A stretch of 64,000 bases of DNA from Punica granatum (Eukaryota > Streptophyta > Magnoliopsida > Myrtales > Lythraceae), in contig NC_045132.1 in assembly GCF_007655135.1 (NCBI RefSeq), positions 12,524,001 to 12,588,000 of the forward strand, given 5' to 3'. Made by a program: the position numbers and the translations under genes. This document shows, one piece after another, positions 11,022 to 22,299 of the stretch (the stretch's first letter is position 1; the number at the start of each line of letters is the position of its first letter). The notes beneath the pieces were generated by a model. That model made no database searches, was not told the origin of the DNA, and saw only the letters and a program-made list of their open reading frames with translations.

Positions 11022-12839
11022 TCTACGACAAAGTGTATTAAAAGGAAATATAAGTGCATGAAACTTACCATAATACTTGTGGACTTCTCCCTTTCTCCAA
11101 ATCAAACCGACAAGTCAATATTGCCTAAGGGCTCTACAGCAAAGCTCAAGTGAGGCGAAGGCCATGCTACTCAACAAGGCAAAGGAATCAAATGGAAGAT
11201 AAACTTGCAAAGCTACAACGCAAATCACACAGTCTATGTGAAGCAAAGCGAAACGGCTGTCAAATCAGCCTTGAAAAATTCTAGAAACCAGTTCGTAAAG
11301 TAGGCAATAGTCAAAGCCGCTTCGAGAAATTGAATAGGTCAAAGCAGTCTCGCAAAATCAAAGTGGTCAAAGAAGCATGGTGAAATCCAAGTAGTTAAAG
11401 CAGCTTTAAAAAATCAAAGTAGTTAAAGTAGTTTTGAGAAATCGAAATAATCAAAGCGGCTTCGAGAGTTCAAAGCGGCTTTAGGAAAAGCTTGGTGCAA
11501 AGCAACTCTAAGGTACCAAAGCAGCTTAGAGGAAAACGCAACACCATTGCATTTTAGAAAATGACAACTACGAAACGACTTCAGATTTTGTAAATGAATC
11601 AACGAAATGTCGTGCCGATAAAGAAACGAAGCAAAACAAACGTGAAGCAAAACTCAAAGCCAGTGGCAATAAATATATTGACAAGCATGCAATACTAGAT
11701 CTGGTATGTCGAAACACGAAGCGACTTAGAAGATCAACACGGCAAATAGAATACAAGTGTAATAACACATGAAAAGTGAACTGAAGCAAAAAACGAAAAG
11801 ATAAGCAAAGTCCTCGGCTTGCTACCTTCTACTAACAACACAGGTAATAAGGCCGCATAAATCTTTGTATAGCTAAGGAACCATCATGGCAAGGAGGCAA
11901 TGTCATGTTCTTCAATCCTAGACCTCTATGAGAGCTCAAATCAATAGAATGGGTCAACAATTCTCCTGGTTTATTACAATGAGGGGGGCAACTATGATGC
12001 CCTATAAAATATCCATAAGAACATTTAGCATAAAGAGGAATTTAAATTAGTGACATTGATTAGTCCCATGAGACAATCACTAAAATGCAAGAGACTCGTG
12101 ACTAGCATGTGGATAATCAATGCGTCTTCTCTCACCCTACAGTAAAAGACTCTATGGGGCAAATGATGGGCCCATGAACTATAGGCCCCTAAAGGCCCAG
12201 TTAGAAAGGGAGCTCGCAAAACTTACTAACAGGCTTAGCTATGAATTTGTTAGGAATAGTTACTCGAATTTAGTTTTGAACATCTTTCGAGGTAACTATC
12301 AATACTTAGGAAACGTTTACAAATGCTCCAGGTATGTAACTTTATGGATAGTTCATTGATTCATTCTAATTCTGATTACTCATTTAAGCGTCGAATAGAG
12401 AAATCAGGATTCCCTCTTGATATTCCCCTTCTTGCATGTTCTCGAAGCATGGAGTCCTTCCTGATGATATCTGACACTCGCGTTCTCCAATCCACATTAG
12501 GCTGGCTGCGGATGAACTAATTAATGGACGAGATATAAACATCCAAATCTCACTCAAAATGTTGATAACACTCGGAGAGATCAAGATTTTATCTTCTGCT
12601 AGAAGAAGATCAAACGGGTGATTCTTATATCGCTCTTGAAAGTATGGATCATTGAAAGGCAAGATTATCCAGGATTTTAATGGAAACAGCTTATAAAAAT
12701 GCTTCCATATTAGTTATAACATATTGGTGGATTTTTTTTATTTTTATGAAATTGGGATCGAGGATTTCATTATGTAATAGTGGGGCATGCAAATCCAACA
12801 ATATCACCAAAGATAAGTGCTTGGACTGTCGATCACATT
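11022..12839. other. Non-coding with a second degenerate Tat-like LTR end
   Basis: No gene is supported. Around 12300-12520 the sequence again resembles the right arm of the 9286-9452 hairpin: 'tacaaatgctccaggta', then 'catggagtccttcc', then 'ccaatccacatta' followed by a worn 'ggctggctgcgga'. This is a decayed copy of the same LTR end and primer region. Confidence 0.45.
11310..11477 (+). repeat. 28-bp minisatellite, six units
   Basis: Units start at 11310, 11338, 11366, 11394, 11422 and 11450, each exactly 28 bases apart. The consensus is approximately GT(C/T)AAAGC.GCTT.GAGAAATC followed by 'aaagta'. Units are diverged from each other but their length is strictly kept. Similar partial units continue on both sides. 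Confidence 0.75.
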
Positions 12840-13965
12840 CAAGATTGTCAGAATCGCGATTCTATCTAGAATCGGTCGAGGGTTGTAGAATCGTGAATCG
12901 TGATTTGAATTGTGAATCGTAAGATTCTACCTCTAATTAAAAAAAACATATATATATATATATATGTAGCGTACTTTTCTTAGAAAAAAATCAATCCTTG
13001 TTCACCACAAACTAACAAACCAACAATAAAATGAAGGTACTTTTTCTAAACGAATCGAATCGAATCAAGGCACTTTTTCCGCGAGCCGTTTTCCAGTTGA
13101 GATAATAGATGAGAGTATGAGTACTAATCTAGAGAAACATATCTCAATCACTGATTAAAGCATTTGGACAGCTTCATCATACACAAACATTTTATTTCTT
13201 TGCTCCATCTGACACTCAATTCCGAATGCAAATAGAATTTGTCCACTTGAAATTAAGATGATCTTCTACAAGCAGCACTAGCATCAAAGCATTCAGAAGA
13301 TGCGCACTACCCAAGAACGACTCACGATGATTCGCATTACCTGGTCTAATCGAAGCTCTGACGGTCAAAGCTCGGGTAGGGTCGGTCGAAGCTTGGATGG
13401 TTGAAACTCGGGCAGAGCAAGACTCTACCTAGTCTGGTCGAAGTCGGACAGTCGAAGCTCGGGGCACAACAATACTCTTACATGGTCTGGTCGAAGCTCG
13501 ATGGTCGAAGCTCAGGCACAATGAGGCAGGACTCTACCTGGTCTGGTCGAAGCTCAGACGGAGAAGGTACTTGGTCGAAGGGAGGATTAGGGTAAATTCG
13601 TCGATCAATGAAGAAGAAATGGGCACTGGAGTCAGGAAGATTAGAAGAAAGAGAGAAATGCTGGTGATTCGGTGAAGAAGAAAGGGAAGGGGGAGGGGGG
13701 AAAGGTTCTTGGGCTATGGGCTGGGCTTTGGTCCGACTTTGGCCTGGCGTTCGCCTGAGGGCCCGACTCTGGGCTAGGCTTCACCCGTGACTGAGCTAAA
13801 TCCGAAATCGCAGAATCGGCCCGATTCCGCAAGTCCACAATTCTGGGCCCGATTCACCCTCGATTCTACGTCACCGACTTAGCCCATAGAATCAAAATCG
13901 GTTACCCTCCCCCGAATCGTAGAATCGTACGATTTTACGATTCGAATCACAATTCTGATAACCAT
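12840..13965. mobile_element. Inverted-repeat element with 9-bp target duplication
   Basis: The element is flanked by an exact 9-base direct repeat GATCACATT at 12831-12839 and 13966-13974. Its ends are imperfect inverted repeats rich in 'agaatcg.gattc' motifs: 'tcagaatcgcgattc' on the left, and 'tcagaattgtgattcg' on the right read on the minus strand. A 9-base duplication is typical of Mutator-like elements, but the superfamily is inferred only from that. No transposase is present. The interior holds an (AT)n run at about 12950-12966 and a tandem array at 13343-13595. Confidence 0.6.
13343..13595 (+). repeat. Tandem array inside the 12840-13965 element
   Basis: The block 'ggtctggtcgaagctc' starts near 13343, 13431, 13484 and 13540. 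Most units are about 53-57 bases and each carries a second 'ggtcgaagctcggg' half. The small open frame across it (13401-13595) simply follows the repeat and is not a credible gene. Confidence 0.6.
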
Positions 13966-13974
13966 GATCACATT

Positions 13975-15370
13975 AAGCACCAATAGACAAGCATGAGACC
14001 ACATCAAACAATGCAGGAAGGGGACAAGTAGGGGACACAAAATCAGCCATGGGAATAATAGATAAACCTTACCTTCTTTTATTTTATTTTATTTTGTCAA
14101 AATAAATAAACCTTACTTGCGAGGAAGTTTTTGAGTCCTCCACGACCACGAAAGCTTTGCAAAAGCACCACCATCTCACCTCGATCTTCTTCAAAATCCT
14201 TAAAAAACCCAAAGAAAACAGAGAAATTGAAGAACTCTGTTTACCTTAGAGGTGCCAGCCCAATAGCCCAGCATGATAAGACCATGCTTGGAGGGACCGT
14301 TATTGGGCCTAGGTTTGTCGAGCCGTGCTTGGCCCGGCACGAAAAAAATCGTGTTGGGCCGGGCCAAATGGATTTGGCCCAACACTAAGCCCTATAAGAT
14401 AGAAAATAAATAAATAAAACCTCTATAGGGATCACAACTCACTCACTCTCGTGGCTTTTGGTTCACTGAAATGGAATTCGATGGAATTAGAATTGACAAA
14501 GAATGGAATTTGAGGAGAATAGAATTGAAATTTTGAAAAGATTTTGTTTATTTAGTTGAAGAGAATAACAAAACTGAGAATCAAAATTTCATATTTGTTT
14601 TGACATGTATACCCCAATTTTTTTTAATTAAAAAAAGGCTATTGTTCATCTTGTTTAAGAAGATGAACAGTAGCAGATAACCATGGGACAGTGATCCCAT
14701 GGCTCTAGAGCCACGAGGGCTCGTGATCCCCATGCTCGGGTTCGTGGATTACTCCCAAGCCAGACTAGGGGTCTCAAAGCTTGGTTGGGTAAGCCGAGGC
14801 TTGGGAGCCATGGCTCGTAGAGAGAGAAATTTGATCGATCATGCTACAACTCGCCCTCGACGGGCCTCATCACGTAGTCGATCGCCGAAAGTGGAGGCAA
14901 AGGTGCAATGGCACGGTGCCGACGACTGGAAGCGGTAGTGCCAAATGGTGGTTGTGGGTTTGGGAAGAGAGGGTAGAAATCGTAAATTTAATGAATCGTA
15001 AATCTCCCATTTTCCAGTGACCCTAACAAGCTCGCGATTATGAGATCGGCCGGGAGAGGTCGGCCTGAGGTCTTTAATCGATCATCGACTGGCAACAGTG
15101 ACGGTGACAGCGGCGAGAGGAGTGACGGTGGTTCCGGTGAAATACGTAAAAGGGCAAAATGAATAGTAATTGAGTCATAAATTTATTATAATTGATGTAA
15201 AAAATGGGTTGAGAATAAATTTGATATATCACCAATTTGTCCAGGACCAATTTAGTTGTTTACTCATAAATATATGTTATTATAGCCAAATTTGATGTTA
15301 TGTTTACACTATTTTTGTTTTTTTCCATAGAGTACGTTTGTATTGATTACATTTAGAAATATCTATAAGT
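13975..15370. other. Intergenic, short palindromes, no gene
   Basis: There is no credible coding sequence. A perfect 10-bp-stem hairpin TGTTCATCTT/AAGATGAACA lies at about 14644-14670, and several 'gggccgtgcttggccc'-like palindromic strings lie around 14315-14385. These resemble ends of decayed non-autonomous DNA elements, but no complete element can be delimited. Confidence 0.4.
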
Positions 15371-17341
15371 TAGGCTAATGTTAAAAATTATGAACTTTCG
15401 TTCGTTTTTGTTTCAGGAGAAAATTATACTTTTAGCCCACTATCTGCGGACACTTTTATGTTTTAGTCTACTTTTTTTTTTCATTTTCATCCAGTAGTTT
15501 TGCTTACTTTTTCGTTTTAATCCATTTCCTTTTTATTTGTCCATATTCGTCATGTACCTTTGCTCGCTTTTTTTATTGTCATCATTTTGTTCATTTTTCA
15601 ATTGAAAAGTCAAGTTCTAGTCCTTAACTTTCATTACTTATTTGATTTCATCTTAATTCTCTTTCAATTATGTTCTTCACGTGACATGTTATATCTGTTT
15701 AAGTCTTTCTTTTTTAAAAAAAAAATTTCCAATCATAAATGCTAAAATGATATATTATTAAATAAAAGGTTATTTTCGAAAAAATTGAACTAGTACTATA
15801 ATGATGAAAGCTGGAGAAAGAGAGAGGGGTGCGGGCGCCTATCATGGATAGAATCGCACATATGAGTTTATTGATGAACCCATTCTGCCCCTCTCTCTGA
15901 TAAAATAAAAATAAAATTTAAAATTTAAAATTTTAATACAAATATACTATTTCTAGAAAAAGGGGAAGTTGGGCTTAGCACTTGCGACCACTGTACAATT
16001 CGTCGTACCTCACCTCCAGCAATGTCAGTCACTGACACAATCCAAAGAGAGAGCCAAAGATCTAAGAACAATTGTGACGGAGTAACTTATGGCAGTCACT
16101 ACTGCATCAAATGAGGTTCCCAACGACATCACCGGAATGATGATGGCTGATTTTAGCCTCTGCTACTTTGATCTTTCTTCACTCTCTCTATTTACAAAGA
16201 GGGAGACATAACAGAAGGTCATCTATAATCTCGCTTGCCTTTTGACATCCAACATTTGCCTTCTATTGTCCTTTCTCCCTCTGTAGTCTCCCTCTTTTTC
16301 TTTTAATATTTTAATTTTATCTCATATTTTTTTATTGTAGAAAATGTCATATTACATTTTTATGGGGAAGTTACACACGATAAGATTAAAAAACAAAATG
16401 TTTAACCCACAAAAAAAAGGATTGCACAAAAGAAAAGTGAGAGAGAATTAGGATATCATTAAAAAAAGTTACAAAAGTTGGGAATCAAAATTTAACATTT
16501 TCTTAATATGAAATTTACAAAAAATAACTAAAGGTACTAGACAAAAACGAACAAATAAAAAGGAAAAGGCACGAAATAGAAGAGTAATCAAAACTACTGA
16601 ATGAAAACAAACAAACAAACAAAATAAAAAGTGGACTAAAACATAAAAGTATCCATATATGGTGGGTTAAAAGTATATTTTTACCTTGTTTCAAATATAT
16701 CACGAACTATTATTTTCAAATATAAAATCATCAACTTTAATTTTAATATTAAATATATCATATCATTTGATTTTCTATAAATTGACTAAGGTGGCATTGT
16801 TACATCACCAAAAACTTTTTTAAAAAAATTAATATAATAAGAACCAAAACTATAGAAAAAAAATTGAAAAAAAAACCCAAACCCTTGGGATTTGCCAACG
16901 GTGGAAGCTCGCTGGGGCTAGTGGCCTAGCCGGCTACCACTATTTCCAGGGATGAGGTAGCAGCAACCTCATTTGGGGGTTGGTGGTAGTCGGTGAGGCC
17001 ACCGGCCTGATGAGGTCCATACATATTCTTTTTCTAATTTCTAGTAACATCGGGGTGGGATCCCGACAAACAGCCGCCACTCCTTCGATTGAGGTTGCCA
17101 GTGGCCACCTCTTTCTTAGTGTTTGGGGGTTTTCTTTTTTTTATTTTTTCCTTTGATTTTTATTTTTTAAAATTTTTAAATTTTTGCTGATGTTGTTATG
17201 CCATGTCAACAAATTCAAAGAAAATTTAAAAAATGATAGATTTGAAACTCAAGTCAAAATTTGTGTTTTGATAGCAAGAAAGTAGTTCGTGATATATTTG
17301 GTACGAGAAAGAAAGTTCATGATTTTCGAAATAATTTACCT
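15371..17341. mobile_element. Outer inverted-repeat element, interrupted
   Basis: Read on the minus strand, the right end begins GGTAAATTATTTCG, then 'aatcatgaactttc', then 'aaatatatcacgaact'. The same order appears at the left end once the inner element at 15416-16685 is removed: 'aattatgaactttcg' before it and 'aaatatatcacgaact' after it. The core at about 16890-17110 is noticeably GC-rich. There is no transposase, so this is a non-autonomous element. The outer target duplication is not clear. Confidence 0.55.
15416..16685. mobile_element. Inner nested inverted-repeat element, 8-bp duplication
   Basis: The 8-base direct repeat TTGTTTCA lies at 15408-15415 and 16686-16693. The terminal inverted repeats are roughly 170-180 bases. 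The left end starts GGAGAAAATTATACTTTTAG; the right end on the minus strand starts GGTAAAAATATACTTTTAAC. The similarity continues through 'cttttatgttttagtc' and 'cagtagtttt'. No transposase is present. An 8-base duplication suits hAT-type elements, and a 9-base Mutator-type duplication with one mismatch is also possible. Confidence 0.6.
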
Positions 17342-18920
17342 CGGAGAAGTTATAAATAAATAAATTTTCTTCAATAAATTTAATTAAGAAAAAGAGATAT
17401 TAACGTGTCATTTTAAATATTAATTTTAATTAGTTTGCTACCTATATATCATAACTAGAACGTAAACCGTGCCATATGTGTGGAATCTAACGTAATTCTC
17501 GTTCAATAAGTACACACTCTAAGTCCGATATGTGCAAATTATTGATGGTTATGTGCTATATTTTAAAGATTATTATACAATGCAATACATATCAATTTTT
17601 TTCTAAATTATGGATTTTGAAGTTTATCATAAACATATATTTAAGATAAAATTTCGATACATTGGAGGGGTGAGGATGGAAAAGAGAGAGCAGGAGCATA
17701 CGTTGGAGAGAAAAGAGACAAAGGCAATTATAAGAAGAGTTGAGTAGTGGCTGTGAAGGAAGAAATTAAAACGATCAAATTACATAGGGTTGATTTAACT
17801 TCAAAAGAAAAAAAAAAGAAAAAAACATAGGGTTGATATATATATATATATATATATATTTACACACTTTACTTTCCTTCCTATATAAGCTAAAAAATAA
17901 AAGTTTTGTTAAAACTAAAATACATACTTTTAATATTATTTTATCTTTACTGAATTATATGTTTTTCGTTAAATTTTTCATTTTTCTGTTAAATTTTCCC
18001 TTTCCATTCACCATCTGTTTTTCCGTTATTTTTCATTAATTTTTTACAAAGGTTAAAAATTAAATAATATTAGAAAAAATAAAATAATAAAAGGAAAAAT
18101 ACATAATAATGAACGAAGCAAGCAAAGATTAATGGGGCCACAATGTTAAGGGCATCAGAAGTTTACTTAGGTGGTAGTCGCCAACTTCGGGCCAACTTTG
18201 CCGAGATTTTATCCCCCTTCTGCCTTGATGAACAAACTACCAAATCCTGATGTGGTGGCGGGCGACGACCCTCCACCACTGCCTATACCCCTCTTCGAGT
18301 ATCTACAGTTAAATATTTTTTCAATATTCTCCAGTTTGTGTTTTCTATTTTTAAATTTTTATAATAAAATTACTTTTCTGAAGAAAATTTAACGGAAGTT
18401 AAAAGTGGCTATATATACTCCACCGAAAAAAAGTGGCTATATATAAAATAATTTTGAAAATATGTGGTTTAATTTTTAACAACTTTCATTTTATACTATA
18501 TATAGAAATAAGCATAGTTTTCTTTTTAGATTAAGCCAATACATATATACTCTTAATAACTTCCCCTCATCTAATGGTTCCGGATTAGGCACGTCGCCTT
18601 TCGTTGGCCATTTTGGGAAACAAAAGGTTAAACCAACTTTCTTCTTTATATTTTATGGTAGTATAGATATAATTAGAGTATTATTGTAAAATTACATATA
18701 TTTCCCTGAGTATATTCTTCATACTTGGGAGGCCTTAATAAGCCCTGAAATTAGGACTGTTGAAGAGCTCAGTAATGTAACTGTAACCGCAGGGTATAGA
18801 TCCTGATATAATTGCAGGTTTAAATCCTGATATATAACGGTTACTAAATTAGAGGTACTTAATGCCTAGGTTTAACCCTTCTAATCCTACACAGTGTGTA
18901 CTTATATATATATATATATA
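17342..18920. other. AT-rich intergenic, no gene
   Basis: Low-complexity AT-rich DNA with an (TA)n microsatellite at about 17837-17860. A GC-rich patch lies around 18170-18300 without a credible gene. Open frames here are driven by AT-rich repeats. Confidence 0.4.
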
Positions 18921-21450
18921 TAGTCTTCTTTGACCCGTATGTTGCACGGATAATTTTTCTGTAGAGATTTATGGAACTTTTTACTTTAGATGTGATTATA
19001 ATTAATTTTTCCCTGGTGGAAAATTTTTATGTTTTTCAAATTTGATTATCGTTTTATTTAGAATAAAGTAGTTTCCATAAACTATGCAGATCCAAAGTAC
19101 ATATAATTTATTGTAGTTTTAGCACATAAATAATTAATTTGCTATTATATATAGTATAACATTTATTTGCAATTATAAAATTTTCAACATAAATTTAAAA
19201 TGATAGGAGATGTGTATTGTAATATTCTAATAATATATTAAACTTTGTACTTATAAGTGAAATTGTATAATTAACATATCATTTCTAAATTAATTTTTAC
19301 AAATAAAAATTTTCAGATTGAGGGCAAAAATACGTACATAAATTAATTCAAGTAAATTTTATGTAAGATCCAAAGTATATATAATTGTATTTTTATGCAC
19401 ATAAAATAATTTGTTATATATAATATAAATTTTATTTGCTATAATAAATTTTCCAGTGTAAATTTAAAATGATAGGAGATTTGTATTACAATAATCTAAT
19501 AATATATTGAACTTTGTACTTATAACTTTTAGTTCATTTATAGATTATACAATCAACTTATCAATTAGAAATTAATTTTTTACAAATAAAATTTTCCAAA
19601 ATGAGAGCTAAAATAGCTACATATATCAATTCCAGTAAATTTTTTATTTCTAGTCTTTTTATTTTTAAATTAAATTTAAATTAGATATAGAAGTAAGTAT
19701 TATTTAGATATTGACATTTCTAACTCTATTTCAATAAGCATTTACCTTTCAACCCTATTTATTGCATACATATTGACCATTCTAGCCCTATATCAGTAAA
19801 CATTTACTCTTTAATCCTATTTATTACATATGACACAACTTTATATATATGCTGGGTTTCTAGGCCCGTGCAATGTTTATAAACAAAAATTTATAATAAA
19901 TAATTGAATTTATGAATATCAAATAAAAATAAAAATAAAAATAAATAATAATTATGAATTAAAACACTTATTAATCTCTTTTATGAATAAATTATCATAT
20001 CAACATTTTTGGTGAATAATTGAGAAAAAAAATAAATTTTAAAAAGATTTAGAAAAAAGGTGTACATAATCAAACCATATCATACTCTATAAATAAAAGT
20101 AGGAGAATATAAAAAATAACCTAATTTTGGGAAAAACAACACGATCCACTTTGTTACTTGGAATCTTGATTCATGATGAACTTAACAATTACGCTCCATT
20201 TTTTGTATGCTCTAGTGAAAATAAGCCAATTGAGTCATATTTAAAAAAGAGAGGTTAAATTAGAATTATAATTTAATTGAAAGAAGTTACTTACCTTACC
20301 TTGTCAATATTTTGCTCAATGATAGGATCACCCGAGTCAAGAGTTTGCATTGATATTGGCAAAACACTCTAACCACGAGCTTATGAGATCCAAAACTAAC
20401 TTATATAGAGATATCTATGCAATTGAAATTATGCAAAATTTAATAGCCATAATAATATAATCTCTCTTAATTATCAATAAATTTATGATTTCTTTATCAA
20501 TTGATGGCATTGTTGGTAACATTTAGATTGAATTGATATTGATTGTAAAATAATATTATGAGGCCATTCAATGCAAACAATTAGTGGAGATTAGCATCCA
20601 TAGCCAATTTATTAGTATTGAGAAGTGGAAATTAATATTTTTTATATTATAGTAATTAAAGTAATAAATTATTGACTGTTATTTATTTCTCTCCACATAT
20701 GTATGACAAATATCTTTCCACAAAAAAATATTGACCATAAGGCATATTTATATATACACACTCTATTAGATATATTTTATTTATTTAATTACACCGTTCT
20801 GCTGTTATTTAGCAACAGGGAATGAAATATATATGTATGTATACATATACAGAAAACTTCACCATTCATTGTGCTATTCTTACTTAAATCTCATATATTA
20901 AGTTTTATAAATTTATACAATTTTACCTAAATTATTTTTGTGAAAATTAATTAATTGAATTATTGTAAGTTCAGCTATAATTTTAAAATTCATTCAATAA
21001 ATTTAAATTTAAGTAATTATAAAGATTCTTAATTTTTCCAAAACAGAAATATTTATTTGCTATTAAAATGACAATATGTGATTTGAATTCTTCTTAGTTA
21101 CTTGAATATTTTCTTCGTTTGCATATATGCTATTACTAATTACACTAATATGTGTTATTATTTAATTTTTGTTTATACAACAAACAATCATAATTTTCGT
21201 AATTAAGTGATTTGAATTGATAGTTTCTTCATTTCATATTTACTATTATTAATTAAAATAATATTTATTATTTAATTTTTATATAACATAATGTGGCCAT
21301 ATGACATTTACTAATATACCCCTTTTATTATGCCATAGTCAAGTTTATATTATACTAGTTTCAGACCAACAAAATGATCTTGTGCCGATTGTTCAAAGGA
21401 TAAGGAAGTGCAGCCAAACTTCTCACCAGTCATTGGACGGGTATGCGATC
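18921..21450. other. Very AT-rich DNA with possible Helitron-like ends
   Basis: There is no coding signal. Short motifs around 18925 ('gacccgtatgttgcacgg') and 19868 ('aggcccgtgcaatg') resemble the conserved terminal sequences of plant Helitrons. I cannot pair a 5' TC end with a 3' hairpin plus CTRR end, so no element is called. A 278-bp tandem dimer lies inside. Confidence 0.3.
19089..19645 (+). repeat. Tandem dimer, period 278 bp
   Basis: Two diverged units begin 'gatccaaagta' at 19089 and 19367. Both continue through 'aaatttaaaatgataggaga' and 'aactttgtacttataa'. The units differ by substitutions and small indels, so the duplication is old. Confidence 0.6.
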
Positions 21451-22216
21451 TGATGCAAATCGTAGCACGACTTCAAGGGATACAGTTCAAGTTCCAATTG
21501 GACCGATTACGCGAGCACAAGCAAAGAAGTTTGAAGATGAATTCAACGGTCTGATTCAAGAGGTTTGGGCTTAAGCAAATTCAAGGAGGCCCATTGGACA
21601 AGAACCACGTGATCAACAAAGATCCATCAACATGATTCAAGTTATAGAATATTCCGGACAAGGCTAAATTCTGCAAGTGTTTGAGGAAGTTTATAGAATT
21701 TGTTGAAGATCAAGAGAAGATATCATCATATTTATTTAAAGTTAAAATCTGATGGAGATATTCTAGAAATATTTAGATTTCATATCTTTATAGATTAAGT
21801 TATATCTTTATAGATACTTTAGGTTTTATTTTTCTTTACTTTACGATGAGACATGGCTAGATTAGGATTAGTTTTGGTCTATATATACTCATCTTGTCAA
21901 TTTTTAAGAAAAAAATGAACATTCAAAAAATTGTGAGAGTATTCTCTTTGGTTCTTGAAGAACTAATTAAAACTTATTGGAAATTTTCGTGGCATTCATC
22001 ATCGACTTATCAAACGGCCTTCCACCACCATTTGTGGCATCTTCCTATATCGAAGTTCTTGTTTCGCAATAAATAACGTGTTGAGGTCAGTTATAACAAG
22101 GTTCTTGTTTATGTTGTAAACAACGGGTCGAGGGTTTGTCAATCAAATTTGATCGTGGAACGATCTTTGGTTCCTTTAGTTGTCGGGTCTCGTCATTCTT
22201 GGCGGGAATCGCATCA
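21451..22216 (+). repeat. 5' LTR of the CRM-like element
   Basis: The LTR is 766 bases, with TG...CA ends in a TGATG/CATCA inverted repeat. A TATA-like TATATATA at 21880-21887 is a likely promoter element. The first 124 bases encode an open pol tail ending in TAA at 21572-21574. By hand I count about 29 substitutions over the first ~420 bases aligned to the 3' LTR, roughly 7 percent. Confidence 0.85.
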
Positions 22217-22218
22217 TT

Positions 22219-22230
22219 TGGTATCAGAGT
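22219..22230 (+). other. Primer-binding site (initiator tRNA-Met)
   Basis: TGGTATCAGAGT lies two bases after the 5' LTR. It matches the canonical plant TGGTATCAGAGC except for the last base. Confidence 0.85.
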
Positions 22231-22299
22231 ATCAGGCTCCAAATCAGGTTTTCGTTTCAATTTGCTGAGCTTCGTTTCATCAAGTTTGTTCTTTCTGGA

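Noticed and set aside
18921..19880. Helitron called from 'acccgtgcattgcacgg'-like motifs
   Set aside because: No paired TC start and hairpin-CTRR end could be found, so the motifs are only noted.
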